Positions 29,023 through 38,806 of a stretch of 64,000 nucleotides of DNA are shown here, piece after piece. Numbering within the stretch: position 1 is the stretch's first letter; every line of letters begins with the position of its first letter. The notes below the pieces were generated by a model that saw only the letters and a list, made by a program, of their open reading frames with translations, was not told where the DNA came from and ran no database searches. This DNA is from Xanthomonas campestris pv. phormiicola. Lineage in GTDB: Bacteria; Pseudomonadota; Gammaproteobacteria; Xanthomonadales; Xanthomonadaceae. The translations under genes and the position numbers were made by a program. The stretch spans positions 3,671,001-3,735,000 of the forward strand of contig CP102593.1 in the NCBI GenBank assembly GCA_025666215.1, in the 5' to 3' direction.

Positions 29023-30186
29023 TCAGGCCGCGCAGATCTCGCCGAACACCCGGTCGAAGTTCAGCCCAAGCACCTTCTCGGTCACCCGTGCGCTGTAGCC
29101 GTGGCGCAGCAGGCCATCGGCGACGCGTTCGAGCTTGCGCACGCTGTTGACGTCGGGCAGGTACGGGGTGCGGTTCTCGCCGGGCGCGCCGACGCCGTCG
29201 TGGCGGCGCTGCTGCATCAGCGTGTCCATCTCGCGGATGTCCTGCTCGGTGACCGGGAAGAACATCGAATCGGTACCGATGCCGACGTGGTCCTCGCCGC
29301 ATACGTCCAGCGCATGCAGCATGTGCCGCAGATAATCGGCCAGCTGCGGCTGGCGGCTGTCCTCGGTCAGGAACGGCAGCATGTAGATGCCCATCACCCC
29401 GCCCCTGTCGGCCAGCGCGCGCATGTCGCGGTCGAGCTTGTTGCGCGGATGCGCGAACACCGCGCTGCAACCGGCATGGGTGAAGACTGCCGGCCGCCGC
29501 GACAGCGCGATGCCGTCGCGGGTGGTCTGCGCGTTGGCATGGCTCAGGTCCAGCGCCACGCCGAGCCGGTTCATGCGCGCGATCGCCTCGCGCCCGAGCG
29601 CGGTGACGCCGCCGGCGTCGCCGTCCAGGCAACCGGTACCGAACGGCGAGGCATGGTTGTAGGACAGCTGCATCACGCGCACGCCGAGCTGGCGGAACAG
29701 GTCGATACGCTCCGGCTTGTCCTCCAGCATCGCGGCCGCTTCGAAGGAGAAGATCAGCGCGATCCGGCCCTCGCGCCTGGCCCGCCGCAGGTCGTCGTGC
29801 TGCAGCACTTTCAGGAAGTGCTGCGGATAGGTTTCGACCAGCGCCTGCGCGGCGGCGATGTCCTTCACCGCCGCCTCGAAGTCGCCGTCGGCATCGCCCA
29901 GCGTGGTCTTCAGCGCGGTCACGCCGGAACCGCGCAACTGGCGCAAGCGTTCGGCACTGTCGCCGTCGCTGGCCAGCTGGCCGATCGAGGCCAGGGTGTT
30001 GGCGTCGAGCACCAGGGCGCGGCGATACAGCGCCTGCGCGTCGCTTGCGCCCACGCCGTGGTCGGCCGTGTCCTTCACCGCCCTTGCCACGGCGCCGCTT
30101 GCCGCCGCCGTGCCGGGCAGCAGCCCCGCCAGCAGTGCGCTGCCGGAAAGACCCAGCCATTGCCGCCGCGTCCATGCTTCGCTCAT
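29023..30186 (-). CDS. Membrane dipeptidase family M19 protein, altered metal site
   Basis: About 387 residues from the ATG at 30186, with GGGAGAGGG just upstream. The N-terminus has a Tat-type signal (TRRQWLGLSGSALLAGL). The barrel has family features: LIFSFEAAAMLED, LDLSHANAQTT and FTHAGCSAVFAHPRNK, the last two with metal-binding histidines. However, the first strand reads LVLDANTLASIG, where typical members have a His-X-Asp metal pair (DGHND). So one zinc site may be missing or rebuilt. M19 enzymes cleave dipeptides, often with D-residues. A broken copy of its middle section lies at 26391-26541. Confidence 0.85.
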   Translation of the reverse strand: MSEAWTRRQWLGLSGSALLAGLLPGTAAASGAVARAVKDTADHGVGASDAQALYRRALVLDANTLASIGQLASDGDSAERLRQLRGSGVTALKTTLGDADGDFEAAVKDIAAAQALVETYPQHFLKVLQHDDLRRARREGRIALIFSFEAAAMLEDKPERIDLFRQLGVRVMQLSYNHASPFGTGCLDGDAGGVTALGREAIARMNRLGVALDLSHANAQTTRDGIALSRRPAVFTHAGCSAVFAHPRNKLDRDMRALADRGGVMGIYMLPFLTEDSRQPQLADYLRHMLHALDVCGEDHVGIGTDSMFFPVTEQDIREMDTLMQQRRHDGVGAPGENRTPYLPDVNSVRKLERVADGLLRHGYSARVTEKVLGLNFDRVFGEICAA

Positions 30187-30427
30187 CGCCCTCTCCCGCT
30201 GCAATCAAGTGATGACGCCCGTGGCCACCGAGCGCCGGGCGCGCCGCCCCGCATAGCACTGCATCCGGGGCACGGCGGTCAGTGCCGAAAGTACCGTCGG
30301 CCGCGCGCTGCGGCGCCCGCGACGCCGCCCGGCCGCGCCGGCCGGCGCGCGGCGCGGGCGGCGGGCATGCGTGGCTTTCTCCGCGTCGCGCTCCTATCAT
30401 CCGCCGACATATCAAGGATGCGTGCCG

Positions 30428-31696
30428 ATGACCACACCGCAGATGTCCGTCTATTTCTTTCTGCAGGCGGCGGCGATCCTCCTGGTCTGCCGGCTGGTCG
30501 GCCTGCTGGCCAGGCGCGTGGGCCAGCCGCAGGTGGTGGGCGAAATGATCGCCGGCGTGGCGCTGGGGCCGTCGCTGTTCGGCTGGCTGCTGCCGGACGT
30601 GCAGCAGGCGCTGTTCCCCAAGCAGACCCTGGACATGCTGTACGTGGTCGCGCAGTTCGGCGTGGGCCTGTACATGTTCCTGGTCGGCACCGACTTCCGC
30701 GGCGACCATTTCCGTGCGCGCTACCGCAGCGCGATGAGCGTGTCGCTGGCCGGCATCGCGGTGCCGTTCCTGCTCGCGTTCGCGCTGGTGCCGTGGCTGC
30801 TGCACACCCCGGGCCTGTTCTCGGCCAAGGCCAAGATCCTGGAAGCCTCGCTGTTCCTGGGCGCGGCCATCGCCATCACCGCCTTCCCGATGCTGGCGCG
30901 GATCATTCACGAGCGCGGCCTCACCGGCAGTTCGCTGGGCACGCTGGCGCTCACCGCCGGTGCGGTGGACGACGCCGCGGCCTGGTGCATCCTGGCGATC
31001 GTGCTGGCCAGTTTCGGCGGCAGCTGGAACAGCGCCTACCTGGCGATCGGCGGCGGCGTGGGCTACGCGCTGTTCATGCTGCTGGTCGGCCGCCATTGGC
31101 TGCGCCGCCTGGCCGATCACGTGCGCCCCGACCAGCCGCTCAGCGCCAGCGTGCTGGCGGTGGTGCTGATGCTGTTCTGCCTCAGCGCCTGGGCGATGGA
31201 CGCGATCGGCATCCACGCGGTGTTCGGCGGCTTCCTGCTCGGCGCCTGCCTGCCCAAGGGCGCATTGACCGAGAAGCTGCGCGAGCAGCTGCAGCCGTTC
31301 GTGGTGGTGTTCCTGCTGCCGATGTTCTTCACCTTCTCCGGGCTCAAGACCCAGCTCAGCGTGCTGCTGGACCCGCAGATCCTGATCGCCGCGGTGGCGA
31401 TCCTGCTCGCCTCGTTCCTGGGCAAGGGCATCGCCTGCTGGGCCGCGGCGCGCGTCAGTGGCGAGAACAACCGCGATGCGATGGCGATCGGCGCGCTGAT
31501 GAACGCACGCGGGCTGATGGAACTGATCATCATCAACATCGGCCTGCAGGCCGGGGTCATCGAGCAGGGCCTGTTCTCGATCCTGGTGTTGATGGCGATC
31601 GTGTCCACGCTGATGGCCACGCCGCTGTTCAACTGGGTGATGCGCCGCGCCGCCGCACGCGAGGCGGCGCCGGCGGTGGCGGGCGGCAGGCTGTAA
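30428..31696 (+). CDS. Cation:proton antiporter, CPA2/KefB-like, transport domain only
   Basis: About 422 residues from the ATG at 30428. It has about twelve membrane helices of the Na+/H+ exchanger fold (GQPQVVGEMIAGVALGPSLFG, GAAIAITAFPMLARII and LTAGAVDDAAAW, the last with the paired acidic residues of the ion site). No TrkA-N (RCK) nucleotide-binding domain follows, unlike KefB/KefC. It probably exchanges K+ or Na+ for protons at the inner membrane. The next gene converges on it. Confidence 0.92.
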   Translation: MTTPQMSVYFFLQAAAILLVCRLVGLLARRVGQPQVVGEMIAGVALGPSLFGWLLPDVQQALFPKQTLDMLYVVAQFGVGLYMFLVGTDFRGDHFRARYRSAMSVSLAGIAVPFLLAFALVPWLLHTPGLFSAKAKILEASLFLGAAIAITAFPMLARIIHERGLTGSSLGTLALTAGAVDDAAAWCILAIVLASFGGSWNSAYLAIGGGVGYALFMLLVGRHWLRRLADHVRPDQPLSASVLAVVLMLFCLSAWAMDAIGIHAVFGGFLLGACLPKGALTEKLREQLQPFVVVFLLPMFFTFSGLKTQLSVLLDPQILIAAVAILLASFLGKGIACWAAARVSGENNRDAMAIGALMNARGLMELIIINIGLQAGVIEQGLFSILVLMAIVSTLMATPLFNWVMRRAAAREAAPAVAGGRL

Positions 31697-31717
31697 CGCC
31701 CCGCCCGCAGTGCGGGC

Positions 31718-32650
31718 CTACGCCGACGCCACGCGCCACGCCGGCGGCAGGCCGGCGACCAGGTGCTCCTGCAAGGCGCGTACCTTCGGGGTGAAGTCGC
31801 GGCGGTCGGCCACGCACAGGTACAGCCGCATCGGTTCGGGCGCGGCGTGGACCGCACCGGTTGCGTCGTATTCGAACAAGGCGCGCAACGCGCCGCGCTG
31901 CAGGTACGGCTGCGCCACGAACGCCGCCAGCCGGGTGATGCCGCCACCGGCCGCGGCCATGCCGGCGAGCGCATCGATGTCGTCGCCGACCAGCGCCGGC
32001 GTCACCTCGGCATCGAAACGCAACCCGTCGCGGACGAAACCCCAGCGCAGGTAGCGGCCGTCCACCGCCCAGCGCAGCAGCAGGCAGGCGTGGTCCTTCA
32101 ATTGCTCCGGCGTGGTCGGCATGCCGGCACGCGCCAGGTACTCCGGCGCCGCGCAGAACACGAACGGCACCGCGGCGATGCAACGCGCGACCAGCCCGTC
32201 CTGCAGCTGCGGCTCGATGCGGATGCTGACGTCCACGCCTTCCTGCGCGTGGTCGACGCGGTGATCGGCGCTCAGCAATTCGATCGACAGGCGCGGATGC
32301 CGCGCCGCCAGCGCCGGCAGCAGCGGCGCCAGCACATGCCGGCCGAACGCGGCGGTGCTGGCCACGCGCAGCCGCCCTTCCGGCTCGGCCTGCGGATCGG
32401 CGACCGATTGCCGCGCGCGCTCCAGATCCAGTTCGACCTGCCGCACCTGCTGCAGATACAGCGCGCCGCGCTCGGTCAGCGCCAGGCTGCGCGTGCTGCG
32501 GTTGAACAGGCGCACGCCCAGATGCGCTTCCAGCCGCGCGATGTTCTGGCTCACCGCCGCCGCGCTCACGCCCAGGGTCTTGGCGCCGCCGGCGACGCTG
32601 CCGGCCTCGGCGGTGTGGATGAAGCTGCGGATGGACTGGAGAAGGTTCAC
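31718..32650 (-). CDS. LysR family transcriptional regulator
   Basis: About 310 residues from a GTG at 32650 (reading MNLLQSIRSFIHTAEAG). The N-terminal winged HTH has GGAKTLGVSAAAVSQNIARLEAHLG, and the C-terminal periplasmic-binding-like ligand domain begins near residue 90. This subtype, with RLFNRSTRSLALTERG, is the LysR group near CrgA/AaeR. It is divergent from a DUF2798 gene, the likely target. Confidence 0.92.
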   Translation of the reverse strand: MNLLQSIRSFIHTAEAGSVAGGAKTLGVSAAAVSQNIARLEAHLGVRLFNRSTRSLALTERGALYLQQVRQVELDLERARQSVADPQAEPEGRLRVASTAAFGRHVLAPLLPALAARHPRLSIELLSADHRVDHAQEGVDVSIRIEPQLQDGLVARCIAAVPFVFCAAPEYLARAGMPTTPEQLKDHACLLLRWAVDGRYLRWGFVRDGLRFDAEVTPALVGDDIDALAGMAAAGGGITRLAAFVAQPYLQRGALRALFEYDATGAVHAAPEPMRLYLCVADRRDFTPKVRALQEHLVAGLPPAWRVASA

Positions 32651-32678
32651 TACGCAAACAGCTATACGCGATGCATTC

Positions 32679-32694
32679 GTAAGTTGCAGTTTAC
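32679..32694. promoter_or_regulatory. Possible LysR site in the divergent LysR/DUF2798 region
   Basis: GTAAGTTGCAGTTTAC is an imperfect dyad with GTAA and TTAC arms and a T-N11-A layout. It lies 29 bases from the LysR start, in the short gap shared with the DUF2798 gene. Confidence 0.4.
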
Positions 32695-32793
32695 AAAGTC
32701 GCAAGCCGCCCTCGCCTACTGGCGCTGCGATCGGCTTGCTAACGTGCCGCCTGCCGAGCCGTCCGGCCCGCAACGACCACCGAGGCATCGCCC

Positions 32794-33060
32794 ATGCAGG
32801 ATTTCGACATCGCCGCGCCACGCCGCCTGAACCTGGGCGTGCGCGCCACCCCGTTCGTGTTCGCCTTCTACATGGCCACGATCATGGCCATGCTGATGTG
32901 CCTGGTGATCACCGCGGCCAATGCCGGGCTCGGCGAGGACTATCTGCAGCGCGTGTTCGGGGCGTACCGGCTGGCGATGCCGACCGCGTTCTGCTGCATC
33001 CTGGTGGTGCGGCCGCTGGTGATGCGGCTGGTGGCGGCGACGGTGCATCCGCCGCGTTGA
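32794..33060 (+). CDS. DUF2798 small membrane protein
   Basis: An 88-residue protein with two predicted membrane helices (PFVFAFYMATIMAMLMCLVITA and RLAMPTAFCCILVVRPLVMRLV), the pattern of DUF2798. The exact role is unknown. It is 143 bases from, and divergent to, the LysR gene, which suggests LysR control. A related gene pair occurs in many proteobacteria. Confidence 0.85.
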   Translation: MQDFDIAAPRRLNLGVRATPFVFAFYMATIMAMLMCLVITAANAGLGEDYLQRVFGAYRLAMPTAFCCILVVRPLVMRLVAATVHPPR

Positions 33061-33214
33061 GCGTTTTCGCCTCGTGCATTGCGGTCGGCAGCGTGGCGTG
33101 GACGATCGTCGCGACGCGGCCTATCGATGAAGCCCTGTCGCGGCCGATGGCCCGAGGCCACCTGGAGCCGCTCCGGCAAGTGCGGTGGTCTGCCGCGCAT
33201 CCTGAACCGCCGAC

Positions 33215-33934
33215 TCACACCGGCGTCAGCCGCCATAGCCCGTAGGGATTGGCGAACAGGTCGCCGGGCTGGAACTGGGTGCTGGGTTCGGCCTCGATCC
33301 GGTAGCGCGGCGTATCCTCCGCGATGGCGAAGGTGTGGCCCTCGCGTATCGGCGGCGCTTCGGTGAACAGATACCAGGTGAAGGTGTGCAGCAGCGCCAC
33401 CGGATCGGGCGACGCCTGCGCATCGACGATCGCGTCCTTCATGCCGAAGTGATGCATGCCGCAGGAATGGACCTGCTCGCCGGTGACGTTCAACACATAC
33501 GCACGATGGGCGCTGAAAAAGGACAGGTCCGCGCACAGCTGGCGCCATGCCCCTGGACCGTGGGCGACGCCGCTGCTCTCGACCTTCACCCCCAGGCCGC
33601 CGGCGTCCAGCAGCGCCGCGGCCGCCAGCATCATCGCCTCGGCACGCCCCCTGGAACCGCCAGCGCCGATCAGGTACACGACCGAGGCATGCGCGTGGAT
33701 ACGCGCCATGTCGTCGGAATCGAGCCAATGCGGCCCGGCGGCGGCGAATGCGGCCGCCATGCGCGGGTCGTGCGGCTCGTATTCCAGTTCGAACGCATCG
33801 CCGCTTTCCATGTGCAGCAGGACCCGCCCGGCGAACAGATAGCCGCCGCTGTCGTGGACGATCCGCGCGAGCAGCTCCGCGCGGTCCTGCCACGGACCGG
33901 GAATGCACAACACGATTTTCGGGGTGTCGATCAA
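33215..33934 (-). CDS. DUF4261 domain protein
   Basis: A 239-residue protein starting at TTG (33934), preferred because AAGGAG lies 8 bases upstream and the first residues (MIDTPKIVLCIPGPW) fit. The C-terminal part carries HSCGMHHFGMKDAIVD, the feature I associate with DUF4261, and the preceding part has LGVKVESSGVAHG. No catalytic site is known. No signal peptide. Function is unknown. Confidence 0.8.
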   Translation of the reverse strand: MIDTPKIVLCIPGPWQDRAELLARIVHDSGGYLFAGRVLLHMESGDAFELEYEPHDPRMAAAFAAAGPHWLDSDDMARIHAHASVVYLIGAGGSRGRAEAMMLAAAALLDAGGLGVKVESSGVAHGPGAWRQLCADLSFFSAHRAYVLNVTGEQVHSCGMHHFGMKDAIVDAQASPDPVALLHTFTWYLFTEAPPIREGHTFAIAEDTPRYRIEAEPSTQFQPGDLFANPYGLWRLTPV

Positions 33935-34032
33935 GATGGCGGCTCCTTGCCGTCAGATGCCGGGCGCGCTCGCCCGGAAGGGCGGCCGCCGCGAAAACGG
34001 CGAGGCCGCGCGGGCCGGAGAAAAGGCCATGC

Positions 34033-34653
34033 TCAGGTCAGCGCCGTCATCACGCCCTTGCGGTAGGCCGGGCGCTGTTGCAGCCGCGCGTACCAGTCCT
34101 GCAGATGCGGCAGCGCCGGCCGGTCGATCGGCATCTCGAACCAGGCGTAGGCAAAGCTGCCCAGCGGGATGTCGCCCATCGCGAACTGCGCGCCCGACAG
34201 CCACGGCTGCTGCGCCAGTGCCGCATCGGCGATGCCCAGCAGTTCGCCGCAACGCGCCAGCGCAGCGGCGATCCTGACTTCGTCGCGCGCCTCGGGCGCG
34301 GCCCGCAGCGTGCCCCAGAACAGATCGCGGAAAGGACCGGCGAAGATCGAGGTGGTCCAGTCCATCCACTTGTCGCCGAGCGCGCGCGCGGCCGGATCTT
34401 CAGGGTACAGCGTGCCCGGCGCGTAGCGCGCGGCCAGGTAGCGCACGATGGCGTTGGATTCCCACAGCGCCAGGCCGTGGTCCTCGATCGCCGGCACCAG
34501 GCCGTTGGGATTCAACGCGCGGTAGGCCGGATCGGCGGTCTTGCCGAACGCGCCGCCGACCTCGATCGATTCGTACGCCACACCGACTTCCTCGGCGCAC
34601 CACAGCACCTTGCGCACGTTGCTCGAATTGTGTCGTCCCCAGATCTTCAGCAT
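34033..34653 (-). CDS. Glutathione S-transferase family protein
   Basis: About 206 residues from the ATG at 34653 (MLKIWGRHNSSNVRKVLWCAEE). The thioredoxin-like domain has the serine/asparagine start and NPNGLVPAIEDHG with cis-proline; ESNAIVRYLA contacts glutathione. The C-terminal helical domain ends RPAYRKGVMTALT. It is a second GST, unlike that at 5569-6225. Substrate is unknown. Confidence 0.92.
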   Translation of the reverse strand: MLKIWGRHNSSNVRKVLWCAEEVGVAYESIEVGGAFGKTADPAYRALNPNGLVPAIEDHGLALWESNAIVRYLAARYAPGTLYPEDPAARALGDKWMDWTTSIFAGPFRDLFWGTLRAAPEARDEVRIAAALARCGELLGIADAALAQQPWLSGAQFAMGDIPLGSFAYAWFEMPIDRPALPHLQDWYARLQQRPAYRKGVMTALT

Positions 34654-34868
34654 GGCAGCGCTCCTGTCGCGAGCGCCAATTCTATGCTGCCGCATCCGTC
34701 GCTGCGACGCCGATGCGTGCGAGTGCGGCCATCGTGCCGCCGCTGCAATGGCGCGGATTCAGCCTGAGCCGACGGCGCGGCATCGAATCCCGGGCACCCC
34801 CGCCATCGCCATCGGCAGGCGCTGTTGCCGCCGTGCGTCTGCCTGCGCACGGGCGGCGGCGAGCGCGC

Positions 34869-36860
34869 TCAGTCGAACTGCAACACGAAGCCGCCGCGCG
34901 CCGGCAATGCCACCTCGACGGTCTGCGCCGGCGGCACGTCGATACGGCGACCGGTCAGCCCCAGCGGGCCGTCGCCATCGACGATCAGGCGTGCGCCACG
35001 CCCGGCCACCCCCAGCTCCGCCAGGTTCAGGCGCAGCGTGCGCGGCTGCGCATCGGCATTGATGCCGGCCACGTACCAGCGCGCGCCGCCGCGCCGCGCG
35101 AACACCGCGAAGCGCCCGGGATAGCCGTCCACATAGCGGCTGTCGTCCCACACCGCGGGCAGCTCGCGCAACAGCGCACGCACGTCCGGCGCGGCTTTTT
35201 CCAGATTCTCGGGGGTCTCGGCGTAATGCTGGATGCCGGACACGAACAGCACCGTCTCGGCCAGCTCGAAGCCCGGCGTGGTGCGGCGCTGCACCTTGTC
35301 GTTGAGTTTGACCAGGGCCAGCGGGGTGAAGTCCATCGGGTCGAACACGTTGCGCGCGAACGGCAGCATCGCCGCATGCGCCGGCACCTGGTCGGCATTG
35401 GCCTGCTCGAAGGTGGCGAATTCCAGCCCGCGCACCGCCTCCATCGTCATCAGGTCCGGCCATGTGCGCTGCCAGCCGCGCGGCAAGGTGGCGCCATGGA
35501 AGTTCAGCAGCAGGCCGTACGGCGCGGCGTCCTGCATGATGTCCAGGTAGTAGCCGATCATCGACTGCCCGTCGCCGCCGAAGAAGTCGATCTTCACCCC
35601 GGCCACGCCCATCGCCTTGAGCCGTCCGAACTCGCGGAGGCGGCTGGCGTGGGTCAGCATGCGGTCGCGCGGAGTCTGCGGCGTGTCGTTCCAGCTGCCG
35701 GCCGAGTTGTACCAGAGCAGGATGGCCACGTGCTTGCCGTGCGCGTAGTCGATCAGTTCGCGCATCCTGTCTTCGCCGATCTGCGTGTCCCACAGGGCAT
35801 CGATCAAGGTGTAGCGCCAGCCCATGCGCGCGGCGAAGTCGATGTAGCGCTTCTGCACGGCGAAGGTGGTGGCGCCATCGCCGAGCAGCGGCCAGCTCCA
35901 CGCCGCCTTGCCCGGCTGCGGCGGCGCGACCGGCGCGGCCGCGGGCGGGTCGGCCAGGTCGGTGCCGAGCGTGGACTCGGCGATGGTCTTCAGGCTGCCG
36001 ACCGCGACGATGCGCCACGGCGAGCGCCACGGCAGCGCGAAGCGCGGATTGGCGGCGCCGCCGGGCAGCACCTCGCGCGGATCGGGCATGCCGATCGCGT
36101 ACTCGCCGGGCGCGTCGGCGACATCGCGCAGGCGGCTGCCGGCGTGGCCGCGGCCGAGCGCGCCCTCGCTGAGCAAGACCCAGTCCGCGCCATTGCCGAA
36201 CAGCGCCGGATACACCCAGCCGGCCGCCAGCGGCGACGGTGTCCCCACGGCGATGTCCTGCAGGTAGTACTCCTCGTAGGAGGGATTGGTCCTGCCGAAT
36301 CCGGTCTTGGCCGGCGACATCGGCTGCAGCCAGGCGCGCGTCTGCGCCGCGAAGCGGAACGTGGTGGCGTCCTCGCGCAGCTGGCGGATCGTCGCGTCGC
36401 GCTGCGGGAAGCCGTAGCGGAACGCGACGCCGTCGTCGGAGACCTGGAATTCGATCTGCAGGCGCTCGCCCTCGGCGCCGCGCCAGGAGAACACGCGCCG
36501 GTTGGCGCGGTAGTCGTTGATCCGGCGCTTGCCGGTGAGCAGTTCGTAGCGATCGTGCACCGCGGCGACCGGCGACACCGCGAGCAACTGCAGGCCCTTG
36601 GAAAAATCGGCATCGTCGCGGACCAGGCCGAGCCGCGAGCGCAGCAGCACGTCGCGCCCCTCGCGCAACACCCGGTAGTGCGCGCTGCCGGCCTCGTCCA
36701 CGCTCACCTGCGCGCGCAGCGTGGCGTCCGGGCTGAGCACCTCGCCGACCATGCGCTCGGCGGCCAGCGCTGGCAACGCGCACAGCAGCAGCGCGCCTAT
36801 CGCCGCGAGTGCCGCCGGCGCCCGGCACCGGCGGCTCGGAACTACGGATTCTTTTCCCAT
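34869..36860 (-). CDS. Secreted GH97 glycosidase, retaining type
   Basis: About 663 residues, with a Sec-type signal (APAALAAIGALLLCALPALAAE). Layout matches GH97: N-terminal beta-sandwich, then a TIM barrel with WRYTLIDALWDTQIG and GVAGVKIDFFGGDGQ. The Asp in KIDF (about residue 425) is where the retaining GH97 alpha-galactosidases have their nucleophile, while inverting SusB-type enzymes lack it, so alpha-galactosidase or beta-L-arabinopyranosidase is the best guess. The start overlaps the end of the GH127 gene by 19 bases. It is the last gene of the furanose operon. Confidence 0.85.
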   Translation of the reverse strand: MGKESVVPSRRCRAPAALAAIGALLLCALPALAAERMVGEVLSPDATLRAQVSVDEAGSAHYRVLREGRDVLLRSRLGLVRDDADFSKGLQLLAVSPVAAVHDRYELLTGKRRINDYRANRRVFSWRGAEGERLQIEFQVSDDGVAFRYGFPQRDATIRQLREDATTFRFAAQTRAWLQPMSPAKTGFGRTNPSYEEYYLQDIAVGTPSPLAAGWVYPALFGNGADWVLLSEGALGRGHAGSRLRDVADAPGEYAIGMPDPREVLPGGAANPRFALPWRSPWRIVAVGSLKTIAESTLGTDLADPPAAAPVAPPQPGKAAWSWPLLGDGATTFAVQKRYIDFAARMGWRYTLIDALWDTQIGEDRMRELIDYAHGKHVAILLWYNSAGSWNDTPQTPRDRMLTHASRLREFGRLKAMGVAGVKIDFFGGDGQSMIGYYLDIMQDAAPYGLLLNFHGATLPRGWQRTWPDLMTMEAVRGLEFATFEQANADQVPAHAAMLPFARNVFDPMDFTPLALVKLNDKVQRRTTPGFELAETVLFVSGIQHYAETPENLEKAAPDVRALLRELPAVWDDSRYVDGYPGRFAVFARRGGARWYVAGINADAQPRTLRLNLAELGVAGRGARLIVDGDGPLGLTGRRIDVPPAQTVEVALPARGGFVLQFD

Positions 36861-38806
36861 GCCGGCCTCGCTCGGCAATAGACCGCATAACGCTCGTGGG
36901 CGATACGGTAAAACGGCAGCAGGGTGATCGGGCCTTCGATGCCGTCGGCCTCGAACACCTGGACCTGGCCTTCGCGCTTGCGCGCCCACAGTGCGTCCGG
37001 CGCGAAGTAGACCGCCGGCAACTGGCGGCCGACGATGCGGTTCACCGACGGCCGCTGGTCGCAGACGTGCAGCTGCGCCGGATCGATGCCGTCGCTGCCT
37101 AGCTGCGCGGCCAGCACCAGCGGACCGTACATCATCGCCTGCAGGCTCGGTTCGTCGGGCAGCGGCGCGGCATGCAACGCCATCGGCAGATCGAGTTCGA
37201 TGCGGTCGCCGTCGGCGAAGCGGCGCTGCAGCACCAGGTAGCTGCCCGGGGTCGCCGACACCGCCTGCGCCTTGCCGTTGATGCGCAGGCCAACGCCCTG
37301 CGTGGCCCAGTACGGGACGCGCAGGCGCAGCGTCATCTGCTGCGCGCGCCTGCACTGGAATTCGAGCGCGGTGCCCTCCTGTTGCGGGAACCGCGTGCGC
37401 TGGGTAACGCGCAGGCCGCGCTCGGGCCAGTCCAGCTGCGAGGCGATGAACAGGTTGACGGTCAACCCGGCATCGTCGCGGAAGTAGATGCTGTCGTTGC
37501 TCTTGGCGAACTCCTCCACGCCGGTGCCGGTGCAGCACCAGAACGAGGCGAACGGCGTGCCGTACAGCTTCCAGTAGCCGGCATCCATCGGCACGAAGTA
37601 CATCAGCATGCCGGCTTCGTCCTGGGTGCCCAGGCGCGCGTTGAACAGCACGCGCTCGTAGTAGTCCATCAGCGCCGCGTCCGGCTGCCAGGTGTACAGG
37701 TGCCGGGTCAGCTTGAGCATGTTGTAGCTGCAGCAGCACTCGTGGCTGTGCCCGCTCAGGCGCCCGGCGAAGTGGTCCGGCTTGCCGAACAGCTCGTAGT
37801 CGCTGGTACCGCCGGTGCAGTAGGCATGGTGGCCGCTGACCGTGCGCCAGAAGAAATCGGCGATGTCGCGCTGGCGCGGGTCGCCGTCGATCTCGTAGGC
37901 GCGTGCGGCGGCGACGATCTTCGGGATCTGGGTATTGGCGTGCTGGCCGTTCAGCGCGTCGCGCTGCTGCGCCAGCGGTTCGAGCAGCGCGGGCTGCGCG
38001 TAGCGCGCGGCCCAGCGCCGGTAGTTCGGATCACCGCTGAGCAGGTACAGCTCCAGCAGCGATTCCTGCACGCCGCCGAACTCCACGCCAAGGATGCGCT
38101 GCCACTGCGCGTCGTCGCAACCGTCCATCCACGCGCCCAGCCAGTCGGCAAAGCGCTGCGCGGTGCGCAGCGCCTGCGCATTGCCGGCATGGCGGGCCAT
38201 GTCCAGGTGCCCGGCCAGGATCTTGTGCGCGGTGTAGATCGGCACCCACACGTACTCGCCGCGGCGAAGTCGGTCGTAGAACGAGGACGGATACGCGCCC
38301 AGGTAACCGTCTTCGCGCTGGCAACGCGCCAGTTCGGCGACCAGCGCATCGGCCTTGTCCTTTATTGCGGCATCGCCGGTAGAGGCGTACAGCAGCGCGC
38401 AGGCGGACAGATAATGGCCGCCGGCGAAATGCCCGCGCAGCTCGCCCTGCGGCGATTCCCAACCGCCCAACGGTTCGGCATCCGAGGCCAGGCCCGCGGC
38501 GAGCCGGAAACTGTGCAGCAGGCGCGCGTTGGGAATCGACATCAGGTAGCGGCGGTCGCGCGCGCGCGCCTGCAGGAACGGACCGTCGAGCAATTGCACC
38601 TGGCCCAGCGCGAACGGCTGCTCGCGCAATTGCACCGCTGGCTGCCGTTTCGCGGCGGCCGGCGCAGCCGATGGCGTCACGGCCAGCGCCTCGCCCTGCG
38701 CCAACAGCCCCAGCGCGGCCAGCGAGGCGCCGCCGTAGTGCAGGAAATCGCGCCGTGTGCAGGCCAGGCCCGCGCCTTCATGGTCCGCGCCTTCATGTTC
38801 CGTCAT
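36842..38806 (-). CDS. Tat-exported GH127 beta-L-arabinofuranosidase-like enzyme
   Basis: About 654 residues. The N-terminus has a Tat motif (CTRRDFLHYGG, about residues 16-26). The (alpha/alpha)6 region includes GHFAGGHYLSACALLYASTGD. Two cysteine motifs match the zinc-linked active site of GH127: HECCC (about residue 355) and FWCCTG (about residue 420), the second with the cysteine nucleophile. The family cleaves beta-L-arabinofuranosides of plant cell-wall glycoproteins. It overlaps the permease gene upstream as ATGA, so it is translated together with the sugar importer. Confidence 0.88.
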   Translation of the reverse strand: MTEHEGADHEGAGLACTRRDFLHYGGASLAALGLLAQGEALAVTPSAAPAAAKRQPAVQLREQPFALGQVQLLDGPFLQARARDRRYLMSIPNARLLHSFRLAAGLASDAEPLGGWESPQGELRGHFAGGHYLSACALLYASTGDAAIKDKADALVAELARCQREDGYLGAYPSSFYDRLRRGEYVWVPIYTAHKILAGHLDMARHAGNAQALRTAQRFADWLGAWMDGCDDAQWQRILGVEFGGVQESLLELYLLSGDPNYRRWAARYAQPALLEPLAQQRDALNGQHANTQIPKIVAAARAYEIDGDPRQRDIADFFWRTVSGHHAYCTGGTSDYELFGKPDHFAGRLSGHSHECCCSYNMLKLTRHLYTWQPDAALMDYYERVLFNARLGTQDEAGMLMYFVPMDAGYWKLYGTPFASFWCCTGTGVEEFAKSNDSIYFRDDAGLTVNLFIASQLDWPERGLRVTQRTRFPQQEGTALEFQCRRAQQMTLRLRVPYWATQGVGLRINGKAQAVSATPGSYLVLQRRFADGDRIELDLPMALHAAPLPDEPSLQAMMYGPLVLAAQLGSDGIDPAQLHVCDQRPSVNRIVGRQLPAVYFAPDALWARKREGQVQVFEADGIEGPITLLPFYRIAHERYAVYCRARPAWEKNP

